Positions 1-7,728 of a stretch of 12,519 nt of DNA are shown one piece after another. The stretch's first letter is position 1; every line of letters begins with the position of its first letter. The stretch is from NCBI GenBank assembly GCA_017623955.1, contig JAGAOA010000039.1:1-12519 (forward strand), in the 5' to 3' direction. The notes beneath the pieces are model-generated. The model made no database searches and was not told where the DNA came from. It saw nothing but the letters and a program-made list of their open reading frames with translations. Position numbers and translations under genes: made by a program. The DNA comes from Opitutales bacterium. Lineage in GTDB: Bacteria > Verrucomicrobiota > Verrucomicrobiae > Opitutales > CAG-312.

Positions 1-261
1 CATAAACAACACGGCAGAATAACGAGGTTTATTTGTAACTAAGGTATTTCCATTTCTATCTAGTATATCTCCTCTAGCTGCTGGTTTTATTACTCGGCGT
101 AAGCACTGTCTATCAGAACGCTTCGAGTAATAATCGTACATATAAATTTGCCTATACCCCAACACAAAAATCAACAACATACATGCAAAAACAAAAATTC
201 CATAGAACAATATTATTCTTGGATTTGAATTTGAATAGACTTCTTTTTTTCCCTTCTGCAT
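1..261 (-). CDS. mrdA: Penicillin-binding protein 2 (class B PBP), N-terminal part, cut by window edge
   Basis: Reading leftward from an ATG at 261, the frame stays open for 87 codons to the window edge. Residues about 15-38 form one hydrophobic segment after a short basic/polar cytoplasmic tail, as in a type II membrane anchor. Just after it come RVIKPAARGDILDRNGN (residues 56-72) and LVTNKPRYSAVL (74-85), the hallmark start of the class B PBP pedestal domain. Such proteins are periplasmic transpeptidases that cross-link lateral-wall peptidoglycan in the elongasome; the catalytic SxxK domain would lie outside the window. The start is 5 nt after the mreD stop, and the gene follows mreBCD in the classical order, which favours PBP2 over the division-specific FtsI. 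It is too short for the track supplied and was found by reverse translation of the first 261 bases. Confidence 0.93.
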   Translation of the reverse strand, partial: MQKGKKEVYSNSNPRIILFYGIFVFACMLLIFVLGYRQIYMYDYYSKRSDRQCLRRVIKPAARGDILDRNGNTLVTNKPRYSAVLFM

Positions 262-266
262 TTACT

Positions 267-794
267 CTAATAATCTCTCATTGAAGTTATATCTACATCA
301 AAAAAGCTCATTATTGATACTGGCAAAGACATACATAAATTTGAACATAAACACAACAACAAGCCAGATGCAGCAACATCACTTGCTATACGTTTTATAT
401 ATTCGTAAAAATCCACCGCCCCCATTGGTAACAAAATCATATATGAAACAAAAACAACTACATTTACAAGTTGCATAAGCATACTACTTGAGAACCAATC
501 TAAAATACGGAACTTTGCCTTATTAGAATTTAGGAAGATTCCTATTATCAACCAAACTGCACATACAGCAAAAGTATTAACTGGCATTGACGAGGCTACC
601 GCAAATGCTGTAAAAGTCATAACAAAAAGCATTGACGAAAAATTCATATATATTGCCGTTGGCACGATAAATATTGCAGGCAAAACAAAGTAAACATAAG
701 GCGATACAAATGTATTCAACGCATTCAAGACAATCCAATAACAAGCGTTTAACAACAGGAACAAAACTATACAGATATCGAAACGCTTAAACAT
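267..794 (-). CDS. mreD: Rod shape-determining membrane protein MreD
   Basis: A 175-residue, very hydrophobic protein with about five membrane segments (roughly residues 7-27, 33-55, 57-90, 105-125 and 135-162) and few charged residues. MreD proteins are poorly conserved in sequence, usually 160-180 residues, and are recognised mainly by hydrophobicity and position; both fit here. It lies between mreC (1 nt gap) and mrdA (5 nt gap). In the family it is an inner-membrane partner of MreC in the Rod complex that directs lateral wall synthesis. The start ATG at 794 has only a weak purine stretch upstream, so translation is probably coupled to mreC. The assignment rests more on context than on motifs. 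Confidence 0.85.
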   Translation of the reverse strand: MFKRFDICIVLFLLLNACYWIVLNALNTFVSPYVYFVLPAIFIVPTAIYMNFSSMLFVMTFTAFAVASSMPVNTFAVCAVWLIIGIFLNSNKAKFRILDWFSSSMLMQLVNVVVFVSYMILLPMGAVDFYEYIKRIASDVAASGLLLCLCSNLCMSLPVSIMSFFDVDITSMRDY

Positions 795-795
795 T

Positions 796-1623
796 CTATT
801 TTATATCACTTACAGGAATTAAAATTGCAGCCTCTTTTATAGCAGAAAGCTCTGGATTTAAACGAACTCTACCAGATTTGAAAATTTCATCGGGATCTAA
901 CTTCAACGAAGAAATCTCTCCAATCATAATACCATCCGGAAATGAACCTGCCAAGGATGATGTTACCAATATTGATGCACTCTTTTCATCAACATCGGCT
1001 GGAACATCACGAATTTCGCCTCCAGAACTCTTCAATGAAACACCACCTAAGCCTTGATAAATAATAGGTCTATCATCTCCTTTTATATGACAGGCTATTC
1101 TAAAATCTCTACTACTTACTAAATCAACTTCGCAAGTATATAAACCAACTTCCGCAACTCTACCAACTATACCACCACCATAAATTACTGCATAACCTTT
1201 CTTTATGCCGTGTATAGAACCCTTACGCAAAGTTATACGTTGCCACCACGCATTAATATCACGTTTTACGACTCGAGCAACTTCCATTTTATATTTATCG
1301 TACGATGGAAGTTGAAAAAATCGTTCCAACCTAGAAATTTCAGAACGCAAAGAATCTAATTCTAGAATCTTTAATTCGTATGTTGCATTTAAGCGAGCCA
1401 AATCTCGACTAACTTCAATCAATGTTCGCTTTGAATTTCCACGCAAACTCCAATATTTTTGCAAATCGCTCATTTGCGATGGCAATGCTTCTATGGGGGC
1501 CCTAAATTCATCAAAACTTTTTTCTGAAAATGATTTTATAGACTTGGGCAGAAACAAACACACGAGCAACACTAATGCAAATATTGCTACATTGCGGATA
1601 CTTTTAAAATTCTTGAAAGCCAA
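796..1623 (-). CDS. mreC: Rod shape-determining protein MreC
   Basis: A 275-residue protein with the MreC layout: short basic cytoplasmic end, one membrane anchor (about residues 11-27), a periplasmic helical/coiled-coil stretch (about 50-105, LARLNATYELKILELDSL region), then a beta-rich domain. Family-like sequence includes ARVVKRDINAWWQRITLRKG (116-135), the glycine-rich GGGIVGRVAEVG (149-160) and SSLAGSFPDGIMIGEI (222-237). MreC is the periplasmic scaffold that links MreB filaments to PBP2 and MreD. Its start is TTG (1623-1621), supported by a strong GGAGG seven bases upstream; no in-frame ATG gives the anchor with a better site. It follows mreB after 17 nt and is followed by mreD after 1 nt. 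Length is typical for the family. Confidence 0.95.
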   Translation of the reverse strand: MAFKNFKSIRNVAIFALVLLVCLFLPKSIKSFSEKSFDEFRAPIEALPSQMSDLQKYWSLRGNSKRTLIEVSRDLARLNATYELKILELDSLRSEISRLERFFQLPSYDKYKMEVARVVKRDINAWWQRITLRKGSIHGIKKGYAVIYGGGIVGRVAEVGLYTCEVDLVSSRDFRIACHIKGDDRPIIYQGLGGVSLKSSGGEIRDVPADVDEKSASILVTSSLAGSFPDGIMIGEISSLKLDPDEIFKSGRVRLNPELSAIKEAAILIPVSDIK

Positions 1624-1630
1624 AATTCAA

Positions 1631-1635
1631 CCTCC
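1631..1635 (-). promoter_or_regulatory. Strong Shine-Dalgarno site fixing the TTG start of mreC
   Basis: On the minus strand GGAGG is followed by seven bases and then TTG, the first codon of mreC. It lies wholly in the 17-nt mreB-mreC gap. It is the only textbook Shine-Dalgarno sequence seen among the gene starts of this window and it decides the non-ATG start. Confidence 0.75.
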
Positions 1636-1640
1636 ACTTA

Positions 1641-2657
1641 TCAGGAGTTGTCTTTTGCCCAGAAATCGTAATTTTTCAGAACTTCGCCCGTTCCTTTTAC
1701 CACTGCATTAAGAGGATCTTCAGCAACGAAACAAGGCACGCCTGTAACTTCAGTCACTAGTAAATTCAAATTACGTATTAGAGCCCCACCTCCAGCTAAA
1801 ACAATAGCACGACGTTCTATATCACGACTCAAATCTGGACCAAGTTTTTCTAAAACTTCTCTTATAGCATCAGTAATTTCCTTGAAAGAATCAGCCAATG
1901 CTTCACGAATTTCTTGCGACGAAACATACAATGTCTTAGGCAAACCTGCAACAGCATCTCTACCGCCAACTTCCCATGTCAATTCTTTATCAAGTGGATA
2001 CGCAGAACCTATATTAATTTTTATTTCTTCTGCCATACGCTCACCTATGATGAGATTATATGCTCGTGTCATATAATTGACGATAGCTGCATCAAAAGCA
2101 TCTCCACCTATACGAACACTCTTTAATGCCCCAGGTGCTGTATCACCCAAGGTTATAACTGCAATTTCTGTTGTACCACCACCGATATCAACAATCATAC
2201 TTGCCTCTGGTTCTCCAACTGGCAAACCAACTCCGATAGCAGCCATCATAGGTTCTTCTTTCAAGCAAACTGATCTAGCCCCAGCATGAAATGCAGATTC
2301 TTGAACTGCTCTGCGTTCAACTTCCGTAATACCAGATGGAACAGCTATTACAACGCGAGGAGATATCAAATTAAATTTACGCGTAGCTTTTTGAATGAAG
2401 TAACGCAACATAACTTCGGTTACTTCGTAATCAGCTATAACACCTTTCTTCATTGGGCGTACTGCCGTAATATTGACAGGAGTCTTACCCAACATTTTCT
2501 TTGCACGTTCACCGACTGCAACAACTTTCTTTGTATTATTGTAAACAGCAACAACACTGGGCTCACTAATTACAACTTCATCTTTTGTATAGACTAACGT
2601 ATTTGCTGTTCCCAAGTCGATTCCGATATCGTTTGATAAGAGATTAAAGCCTGCCAT
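1641..2657 (-). CDS. mreB: Rod shape-determining actin-like ATPase MreB
   Basis: A 338-residue, full-length bacterial actin. All nucleotide-site motifs are visible: phosphate-1 loop IGIDLGTANT (11-20), the EEPMMAAIGVGLPV segment (134-147) containing the catalytic Glu, phosphate-2 loop IVDIGGGTTE (155-164), ERMAEEIKINIGSA (206-219) and the adenosine motif IVLAGGGALI (285-294). The N-terminus NLLSNDIGIDLG is the usual MreB start, including a short hydrophobic membrane-contact residue pair. MreB forms membrane-bound antiparallel filaments that organise the elongasome, implying a rod-shaped or at least elongating cell. It is the first gene of the leftward mreBCD-mrdA unit. The ATG at 2657 has no Shine-Dalgarno sequence; the upstream 20 bases are A/T only. 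Cys131 and Cys309 are unremarkable. Confidence 0.98.
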   Translation of the reverse strand: MAGFNLLSNDIGIDLGTANTLVYTKDEVVISEPSVVAVYNNTKKVVAVGERAKKMLGKTPVNITAVRPMKKGVIADYEVTEVMLRYFIQKATRKFNLISPRVVIAVPSGITEVERRAVQESAFHAGARSVCLKEEPMMAAIGVGLPVGEPEASMIVDIGGGTTEIAVITLGDTAPGALKSVRIGGDAFDAAIVNYMTRAYNLIIGERMAEEIKINIGSAYPLDKELTWEVGGRDAVAGLPKTLYVSSQEIREALADSFKEITDAIREVLEKLGPDLSRDIERRAIVLAGGGALIRNLNLLVTEVTGVPCFVAEDPLNAVVKGTGEVLKNYDFWAKDNS

Positions 2658-2739
2658 AATATATTTATTTTAATATGTTCCGATTAAAAAATATGTTTGA
2701 AGTTCTGCAACATCTAGCATAAGGTTACATTATTACAAT

Positions 2740-2768
2740 AAAATCTTACGTTTTTACTATATTGTCAA
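2740..2768 (-). promoter_or_regulatory. Candidate promoter for the mreBCD-mrdA unit
   Basis: In the 133-bp divergent region (2658-2790) the minus strand carries a perfect TTGACA (2768-2763), a 17-base spacer and GATTTT (2745-2740), which matches TATAAT at only three of six positions. Transcription would start near 2733, leaving a leader of about 75 nt before mreB. For the rightward operon a TACTAT at 2755-2760 is the best -10 candidate, with only a weak -35 upstream; the two promoters would overlap face to face. No operator or riboswitch-like structure was recognised. Call based on eye alone. Confidence 0.3.
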
Positions 2769-2790
2769 CATTTTAAATAAAAAAGATACA

Positions 2791-4485
2791 ATGAAAAAAT
2801 TACTAGTAATAATATTATTTACGTTTTTCAATTTGCAGTCTTTGGTAGCACAACAAATACATTTTAGTATTTCAAACTACCCCACTCAAGTGTATATAAA
2901 TCAATCCTTTACGATAAAAGCCCAATTTAATATTCCCAAAGGGCTACATATATATCCTCAAAAAACAGAAATTGGAATGCCCACAAAAATCGATTGCATT
3001 TTGCCAAAGGGCTTTCATCTAGAAGAAATATCATTTCCACCAGCTAGTGAATTTAATTTTATGGGAATAACCTCAAAAGCCTATTCTGAGAGTTTTGAAG
3101 TCAATATTAAGATAAAAGTAACTTCAAATACAATCCCTAAAAATTACGAATTGAAATTTAATACATCGTGGCTGGCTTGTTCTGACACTTGTGTCCCCGA
3201 AGGTAAAACATCTACAATTAATGTTGATGTTGTTGCTTCTGAAAACGAAACAACCTTATGGGTTGCAATAATTGGTGCTTTATTGGGTGGATTAATCTTA
3301 AATGTGATGCCATGTGTATTTCCTGTAATAAGTTTAAAAGTTATGTCTTTTGCTCAATCTGCCAAAGACTCAAAAAGAGAAATTATTGCACATAGCTTAG
3401 TTTTTTCGGTTGCAATAATTATAAGTTTTGCAAGTTTGGGAATAACGCTAGCTTTAATAAAATCGCTGGGGAATGCGGTTGGATGGGGTTTTCAACTTCA
3501 ATCTCCAATATTTACCAAAGTAATGACTGCTCTTTTTTGGCTTATAGCTTTGAGCTTTATAGGAATATGGGAGTTTGGAAATTCTATAAGTTCGACAGTT
3601 GCAGGAATAAGAGGTAATAACAAAAACAAATGGATATCTAGCTTTATGTCGGGTATACTAGCGGTTTTAATAGCTAGTCCATGTGTTGCCCCTTTTATGG
3701 CTTCAGCGGTAGGATACGCTTTAGCTAGCGAAACATCACCGATTAAAACTATCGTTATTATAACATCGGTCGGAATTGGAATGGCTATACCATACGTAAT
3801 TTTTGCAATAGTTCCTAAACTAATACAAAAACTACCTAAATCTGGAAAGTGGCTAGACATTCTGAAAAAGATATTATCAATACCAATATTTATTACTGTT
3901 GGATGGCTTGCTTGGGTTATGAATATGCAAGGTAGCAGTATAATCAGCATAAGTATTATGTTGCTATTATTGGGGATTGCTGCTTTTATATGGGGCAAAT
4001 ACACATCACCACTACAAAACGTAAAAACTAGAATAATTGCAACAGTTGTTAGCATCATAATTGGACTACTAGCTTTGTTTGGGAACTATAACGCAGTATT
4101 TCAAACATCGATAAGTAAAAAAACAGACAATGACAAAATACTGGAAACTATGTGGTCGGAAGAAAAAGTTTCAAAACTTTTGGATAAAGGGAAAATCGTA
4201 TTTGTAGATTTCACTGCATCATGGTGTCTGACGTGTCAGTATAACAAAATGATTATATTTTCAGAAGAAACAAAAAAACTTTTTGAAAAAAACAATGTAA
4301 CTATACTTGTTGCCGATTGGACTAACAAAGATGATATCATTACTCAACAACTAAAAAAATATGGTCGAGCTGGTGTTCCGCTGTATTTAATATTTTCACC
4401 CAAAGATAGAGAAAAACCACAAATTCTGCCATCTATAATAACCTTCTCTATTCTATCGGAAGCGATTGACAAAATAAAACAATAA
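2791..4485 (+). CDS. dsbD: Thiol:disulfide interchange protein DsbD (three-module)
   Basis: A 564-residue protein with the full DsbD architecture. Residues 1-20 form a signal peptide (probable cleavage after SLVA). Residues about 21-150 form the periplasmic alpha domain with its redox pair C130/C134 (ACSDTCVPEG). A membrane domain of about eight segments (155-430) carries one cysteine in each half, C175 in NVMPCVFPV and C298 in ASPCVAPF. The C-terminal thioredoxin-like gamma domain (about 445-564) has the WCLTC active site, C479/C482, and the cis-Pro region AGVPLYLIF (527-535). DsbD carries electrons from cytoplasmic thioredoxin across the membrane to periplasmic isomerases or cytochrome c and peroxide-reducing systems; the partners here are unknown. 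All six redox cysteines are present, so it should be active. It heads the rightward operon; the ATG has no Shine-Dalgarno sequence. Confidence 0.95.
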   Translation: MKKLLVIILFTFFNLQSLVAQQIHFSISNYPTQVYINQSFTIKAQFNIPKGLHIYPQKTEIGMPTKIDCILPKGFHLEEISFPPASEFNFMGITSKAYSESFEVNIKIKVTSNTIPKNYELKFNTSWLACSDTCVPEGKTSTINVDVVASENETTLWVAIIGALLGGLILNVMPCVFPVISLKVMSFAQSAKDSKREIIAHSLVFSVAIIISFASLGITLALIKSLGNAVGWGFQLQSPIFTKVMTALFWLIALSFIGIWEFGNSISSTVAGIRGNNKNKWISSFMSGILAVLIASPCVAPFMASAVGYALASETSPIKTIVIITSVGIGMAIPYVIFAIVPKLIQKLPKSGKWLDILKKILSIPIFITVGWLAWVMNMQGSSIISISIMLLLLGIAAFIWGKYTSPLQNVKTRIIATVVSIIIGLLALFGNYNAVFQTSISKKTDNDKILETMWSEEKVSKLLDKGKIVFVDFTASWCLTCQYNKMIIFSEETKKLFEKNNVTILVADWTNKDDIITQQLKKYGRAGVPLYLIFSPKDREKPQILPSIITFSILSEAIDKIKQ

Positions 4486-4510
4486 TGTAAGTATTATTAA
4501 TGTAATTTTT

Positions 4511-5773
4511 ATGAATATAGAACAATCAAGATTCCTATCAAAACAAAAAGCTTTCGAAATTGCCGAAAAATTTTCGACACCTTGCTACGTATATGATGAA
4601 CAAAAACTCATTTCTCAAGCAAAGGCTGCTCTTGCATTCCCCAATGCATTCGGAATTACGGTACGCTATGCAATGAAAGCTGCGTCAAACAAAAATATTC
4701 TGAAATTGTTTAACTGTTTAGGCTTAAAAATAGACGCATCAAGTGCATACGAAGTAAAACGTGCAATGCTAGCTGGTATAAAAGGCGAAGATATTTCGTT
4801 GTCATCGCAACAATTGCCAGATAATCTCAAGGAAATTATTGAAGCAGGCGTGAAATATAATGCATGCTCTATTCATCAACTAGAAAGCTATGGAAAACTA
4901 TTTCCAAATACAGATGTAGGAGTTCGCATAAATCCAGGATTGGGATCTGGTGGGACAAAACGCACAAATGTCGGCGGACCAGCATCATCGTTCGGAATTT
5001 GGTTCGAGTATATCGAGCAAATAAAAGAAGTATCAAAAAAATATGGATTGAAAATTGTTAGAATTCATACGCATATCGGTTCTGGCTCTGACCCATTAGT
5101 ATGGCAAAAAGTAGCAAAAATGAGTTTAGATACTGTTGAAAAATTCCCAGATGTTCATACGCTGAATATGGGTGGCGGTTTTAAAGTAGCTAGAATGTCT
5201 GACGAAAAATCAACAGATTTGCAACTAATTGGAACTCCTATTGCAGAAGAAATTAAAAAGTTCGCAGATAAAACTGGGCGTAAACTCGCTTTCGAAATTG
5301 AACCTGGAACTTTCTTAATGGCTAATTGTGCAGCCGTTTTGGCTAAAGTTCAAGATATGTGCGATACAGGCTTGGACGGTTATACATTCTTGAAACTTGA
5401 TACTGGCATGACAGACATTCTACGTCCATCAATATATGGAGCACAACATCCAATTTCAATTCTATCACAAAAAGATAAGAACGATGTTTGTAAGTACATC
5501 GTTACAGGACACTGTTGTGAAAGTGGCGATATTCTTACCCCTGCTCCGAATGATCCAGAAGGACTTTCGCCTCGTACTATGTTGAAAGCAGAAATTGGCG
5601 ACTTATGTGTAATAGATGGCTCGGGAGCATATTGTAGTTCTATGAGTACAAGCAATTACAATTCGTATCCTACAATAGCTGAAGTACTATTGAAAACTGA
5701 CGGCTCTCTAAGATTAATGCGAAAACGTCAGTCGTTAGAACAAGTAATTGAAAACGAAGTTGACGCATTATGA
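4511..5773 (+). CDS. lysA: Diaminopimelate decarboxylase (PLP, fold type III)
   Basis: A 420-residue enzyme expected to convert meso-diaminopimelate to L-lysine and CO2 in the cytoplasm. Visible PLP and substrate motifs: lysine K56 in RYAMKAASN, H188 in THIGSGSD, the phosphate-binding glycine loop NMGGGFKV (219-226), EIEPGTFL (262-269), RPSIYGA (305-311), the other-subunit cysteine motif HCCESGD (334-340) and GSGAYCSSMS (370-379). The cysteine motif is typical of the LysA/carboxynorspermidine decarboxylase family. A segment around residues 144-163 (GLGSGGTKRTNVGGPASSFG) differs from the common E. coli/Mycobacterium LysA sequence but looks like an orderly subtype. Carboxynorspermidine decarboxylase (NspC) is the main alternative; the 420-residue length and DAP-type motifs favour LysA. 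It follows dsbD by 25 nt and overlaps the thioesterase gene by 4 nt (ATGA). Confidence 0.85.
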   Translation: MNIEQSRFLSKQKAFEIAEKFSTPCYVYDEQKLISQAKAALAFPNAFGITVRYAMKAASNKNILKLFNCLGLKIDASSAYEVKRAMLAGIKGEDISLSSQQLPDNLKEIIEAGVKYNACSIHQLESYGKLFPNTDVGVRINPGLGSGGTKRTNVGGPASSFGIWFEYIEQIKEVSKKYGLKIVRIHTHIGSGSDPLVWQKVAKMSLDTVEKFPDVHTLNMGGGFKVARMSDEKSTDLQLIGTPIAEEIKKFADKTGRKLAFEIEPGTFLMANCAAVLAKVQDMCDTGLDGYTFLKLDTGMTDILRPSIYGAQHPISILSQKDKNDVCKYIVTGHCCESGDILTPAPNDPEGLSPRTMLKAEIGDLCVIDGSGAYCSSMSTSNYNSYPTIAEVLLKTDGSLRLMRKRQSLEQVIENEVDAL

Positions 5774-6174
5774 TTTCTACTTCAACAAAAATAAAAGTTC
5801 GCTTTGCAGAAACAGACGCAATGGGAATTGTTTATCATGCTAACTATTTAGCTTGGTGCGAGTGTTCAAGACACGCCTTGCTAGAAAGTATAGGTGTAAA
5901 CTACAATGATTTGATTGAAATTGGATATCATCTTCCTGTTGTTGAAGCTCATCTAAATTACAAGTCGCCTGCAAAATTTGGAGATGAAGTTGAAGTAAGA
6001 GTAAAAATAACAGAAAGACCTTCTGTAAAAATAAAAATAGAATACGAAATTTACAGAGGAAAAACTTTGCTCGTAACTGGATATACGGTTCATGTATTTA
6101 TAAATTTACAGGGACAACCAGTTAAACCGCCTCGCGATTTTCTAAATTCTTTGCGTATTGCCTTCGACAAATGA
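5770..6174 (+). CDS. Hot-dog acyl-CoA thioesterase, YbgC/4HBT type
   Basis: A 134-residue single hot-dog domain, the usual family length. The N-terminal signature VRFAETDAMGIVYHANYLAW (10-29) contains the conserved aspartate D16, which in 4-hydroxybenzoyl-CoA/YbgC thioesterases is the catalytic carboxylate, followed by the YHANY segment at the start of the core helix. The later PVVEAHLNYKSPAKFGDEV (about 57-75) is also characteristic. Such enzymes are cytoplasmic tetramers that hydrolyse acyl-CoA thioesters; the substrate cannot be read from sequence. In proteobacteria the homologue sits with tol-pal, which is absent here. The start ATG overlaps the lysA stop (ATGA) and its own stop overlaps the next gene by 4 nt, so translation is probably coupled on both sides. 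Confidence 0.9.
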   Translation: MISTSTKIKVRFAETDAMGIVYHANYLAWCECSRHALLESIGVNYNDLIEIGYHLPVVEAHLNYKSPAKFGDEVEVRVKITERPSVKIKIEYEIYRGKTLLVTGYTVHVFINLQGQPVKPPRDFLNSLRIAFDK

Positions 6175-7718
6175 AATATGTGCTTTCAGTAGTTCTGTTT
6201 GCTTTGAGTCTTTGGTTTGGCTTTGACGGGATAAATCAAAATTTACAAAAACGTGCAATCCACGCTGATGAATCAGAACAAGCAACTACATTTCTGAAAT
6301 TATACAAAGACGGAGAGTACAAATATAATCCCAATGGACCACATGGACCTACGCTATATTATTGGGCAAATTGGGCTGAAAAAACATCTTATAAAACACC
6401 AGCAAAAGAAATTGAAGTTCAACATTTGCGAAAGTTGATGTTGCCTATGTCTATTATTGCTATCATAGCGATATTAAGCGTTGCTGGTCAAATTGGATTA
6501 TGTGCTGGCTTGTGTTCTGCTTCTATTTTTATTTCGACTTCGCTTGCTCAAATATACGGAACATATTTCATTCAAGAAATAATATTCGCATTGAGTATAT
6601 TCCTTACAACGTTGACATCTCTATTGTTCGTAAGAAATCAATCGGTTTTGAATGCTATTTTATTAGGGATTTCAGCAGGTTTTGCTCAAGCGTCAAAAGA
6701 GACATCGGTTATTGCTTTTGCCTCGATAGGGTTGTCGTTAATTACACTAGCAACAACTAATGATATTTTTAGAAATTCTTGTAAAAATATATTTTCAAAA
6801 AAAACATTAGTTAACATTTCTATTTGTGCAATATGTTTCGTTTGTATTTCAGCAATTTGGTATTCATCGTTTGGCTCTAACATTCAAGGTTGCATTGATG
6901 CAATAAAAAGCTATTTTATACACTTCTTTGACAAAGCCCAAATGAGTGAACATCACGCAGAAAGTTTATATTATATTAAATTATTGTTTGTACAAAAAAG
7001 CCAAGGCGTATTTTTTGGTGAAATATTATTCACTGCACTCGCTATAATAGGATTTATTCTAAGCATTATTAATTTGCGTTCAAAAAAGAATGAAATTAAT
7101 GGAGCGTTAACATCGCTATATTTCGGATTATGTTCTATATTTACAATCTTAATTCTAAGTTTCATAACATATAAAACACCTTGGCTTCTACTATCGCCTA
7201 TAATGTTAATGTGCGTTCCAGCAGGATATTTCGTATCTAAAATATTTTCGATGCGTATAATTTATTCGTTACCAATAGTGACATTGATTATAGTATGCTA
7301 TGTGTACTTGCAAAACCCAATTACCACAAATGCGGTAAAACGTTTTCACAGCGATCCAAGAAATCCATTCATTTACTCGCACACAGTATCGGACGAAAAA
7401 AATTTAGTATCTAGAATTTTTGAATGTGCCAAATTTTCAGACTATAAAGAAGAAATACCCATTGCATTTGTAGGCAAAATTTCACCATGGCCACTTCCAT
7501 GGCAGTTGAGAAATTTTACAAATGTAGGATATTGGAAGAATACGCCTAGCAATATAAATGACTTTGAAGTAATAATTGTAGATACTTTCTTAGCAAATGA
7601 ATTAGATAAAAAAATCGATAAATCTAAATATGTATCTGACTTTTTTGGAATTAGAAATAACACAATTTTAACAATCTATATAAAAGATAAAATTTTCAAA
7701 AAAATAATAGAACAATAA
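6171..7718 (+). CDS. Polytopic glycosyltransferase-like membrane protein, Agl23/TIGR03663 group
   Basis: A 515-residue protein with about nine membrane segments (first at 3-20, others between about 90 and 380) and a soluble C-terminal part (about 385-515). After the first segment is the acidic motif HADESEQA (31-38), then GEYKYNPNGPHGPTLYYW (48-65), in the place where GT-C glycosyltransferases carry their catalytic loop. Further along are YKTPWLLL (334-341), HSDPRNPFIYSHT (393-405) and SPWPLPWQLRN (438-448). From memory this set is diagnostic of the TIGR03663 family related to archaeal Agl23, broadly GT39/PMT-like. It would transfer sugar from a polyprenyl-phosphate carrier on the outer face of the inner membrane, or assist a flippase; donor and acceptor are unknown. 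Start overlaps the thioesterase stop by 4 nt; the next gene follows after 10 nt. Confidence 0.75.
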   Translation: MKYVLSVVLFALSLWFGFDGINQNLQKRAIHADESEQATTFLKLYKDGEYKYNPNGPHGPTLYYWANWAEKTSYKTPAKEIEVQHLRKLMLPMSIIAIIAILSVAGQIGLCAGLCSASIFISTSLAQIYGTYFIQEIIFALSIFLTTLTSLLFVRNQSVLNAILLGISAGFAQASKETSVIAFASIGLSLITLATTNDIFRNSCKNIFSKKTLVNISICAICFVCISAIWYSSFGSNIQGCIDAIKSYFIHFFDKAQMSEHHAESLYYIKLLFVQKSQGVFFGEILFTALAIIGFILSIINLRSKKNEINGALTSLYFGLCSIFTILILSFITYKTPWLLLSPIMLMCVPAGYFVSKIFSMRIIYSLPIVTLIIVCYVYLQNPITTNAVKRFHSDPRNPFIYSHTVSDEKNLVSRIFECAKFSDYKEEIPIAFVGKISPWPLPWQLRNFTNVGYWKNTPSNINDFEVIIVDTFLANELDKKIDKSKYVSDFFGIRNNTILTIYIKDKIFKKIIEQ

Positions 7719-7728
7719 AATTTTTACT

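Noticed and set aside
2286..2597. A 103-codon plus-strand frame opposite mreB
   Set aside because: Shadow of the highly conserved mreB; no motif and no plausible upstream signal.
2763..2790. TTGTCA followed 17 bases later by GATACA as a promoter for dsbD
   Set aside because: The -10 candidate directly abuts the ATG, so the start of transcription would fall inside the coding region.
3498..4058. A 186-codon minus-strand open frame inside dsbD
   Set aside because: Antisense to the membrane domain of dsbD; hydrophobic because the complement of membrane-segment codons is hydrophobic too. No start signal or family resemblance.
4486..4510. Possible separate promoter or terminator between dsbD and lysA
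   Set aside because: Only 25 A/T-rich bases with no hairpin, T-tract or convincing promoter boxes; co-transcription is simpler.
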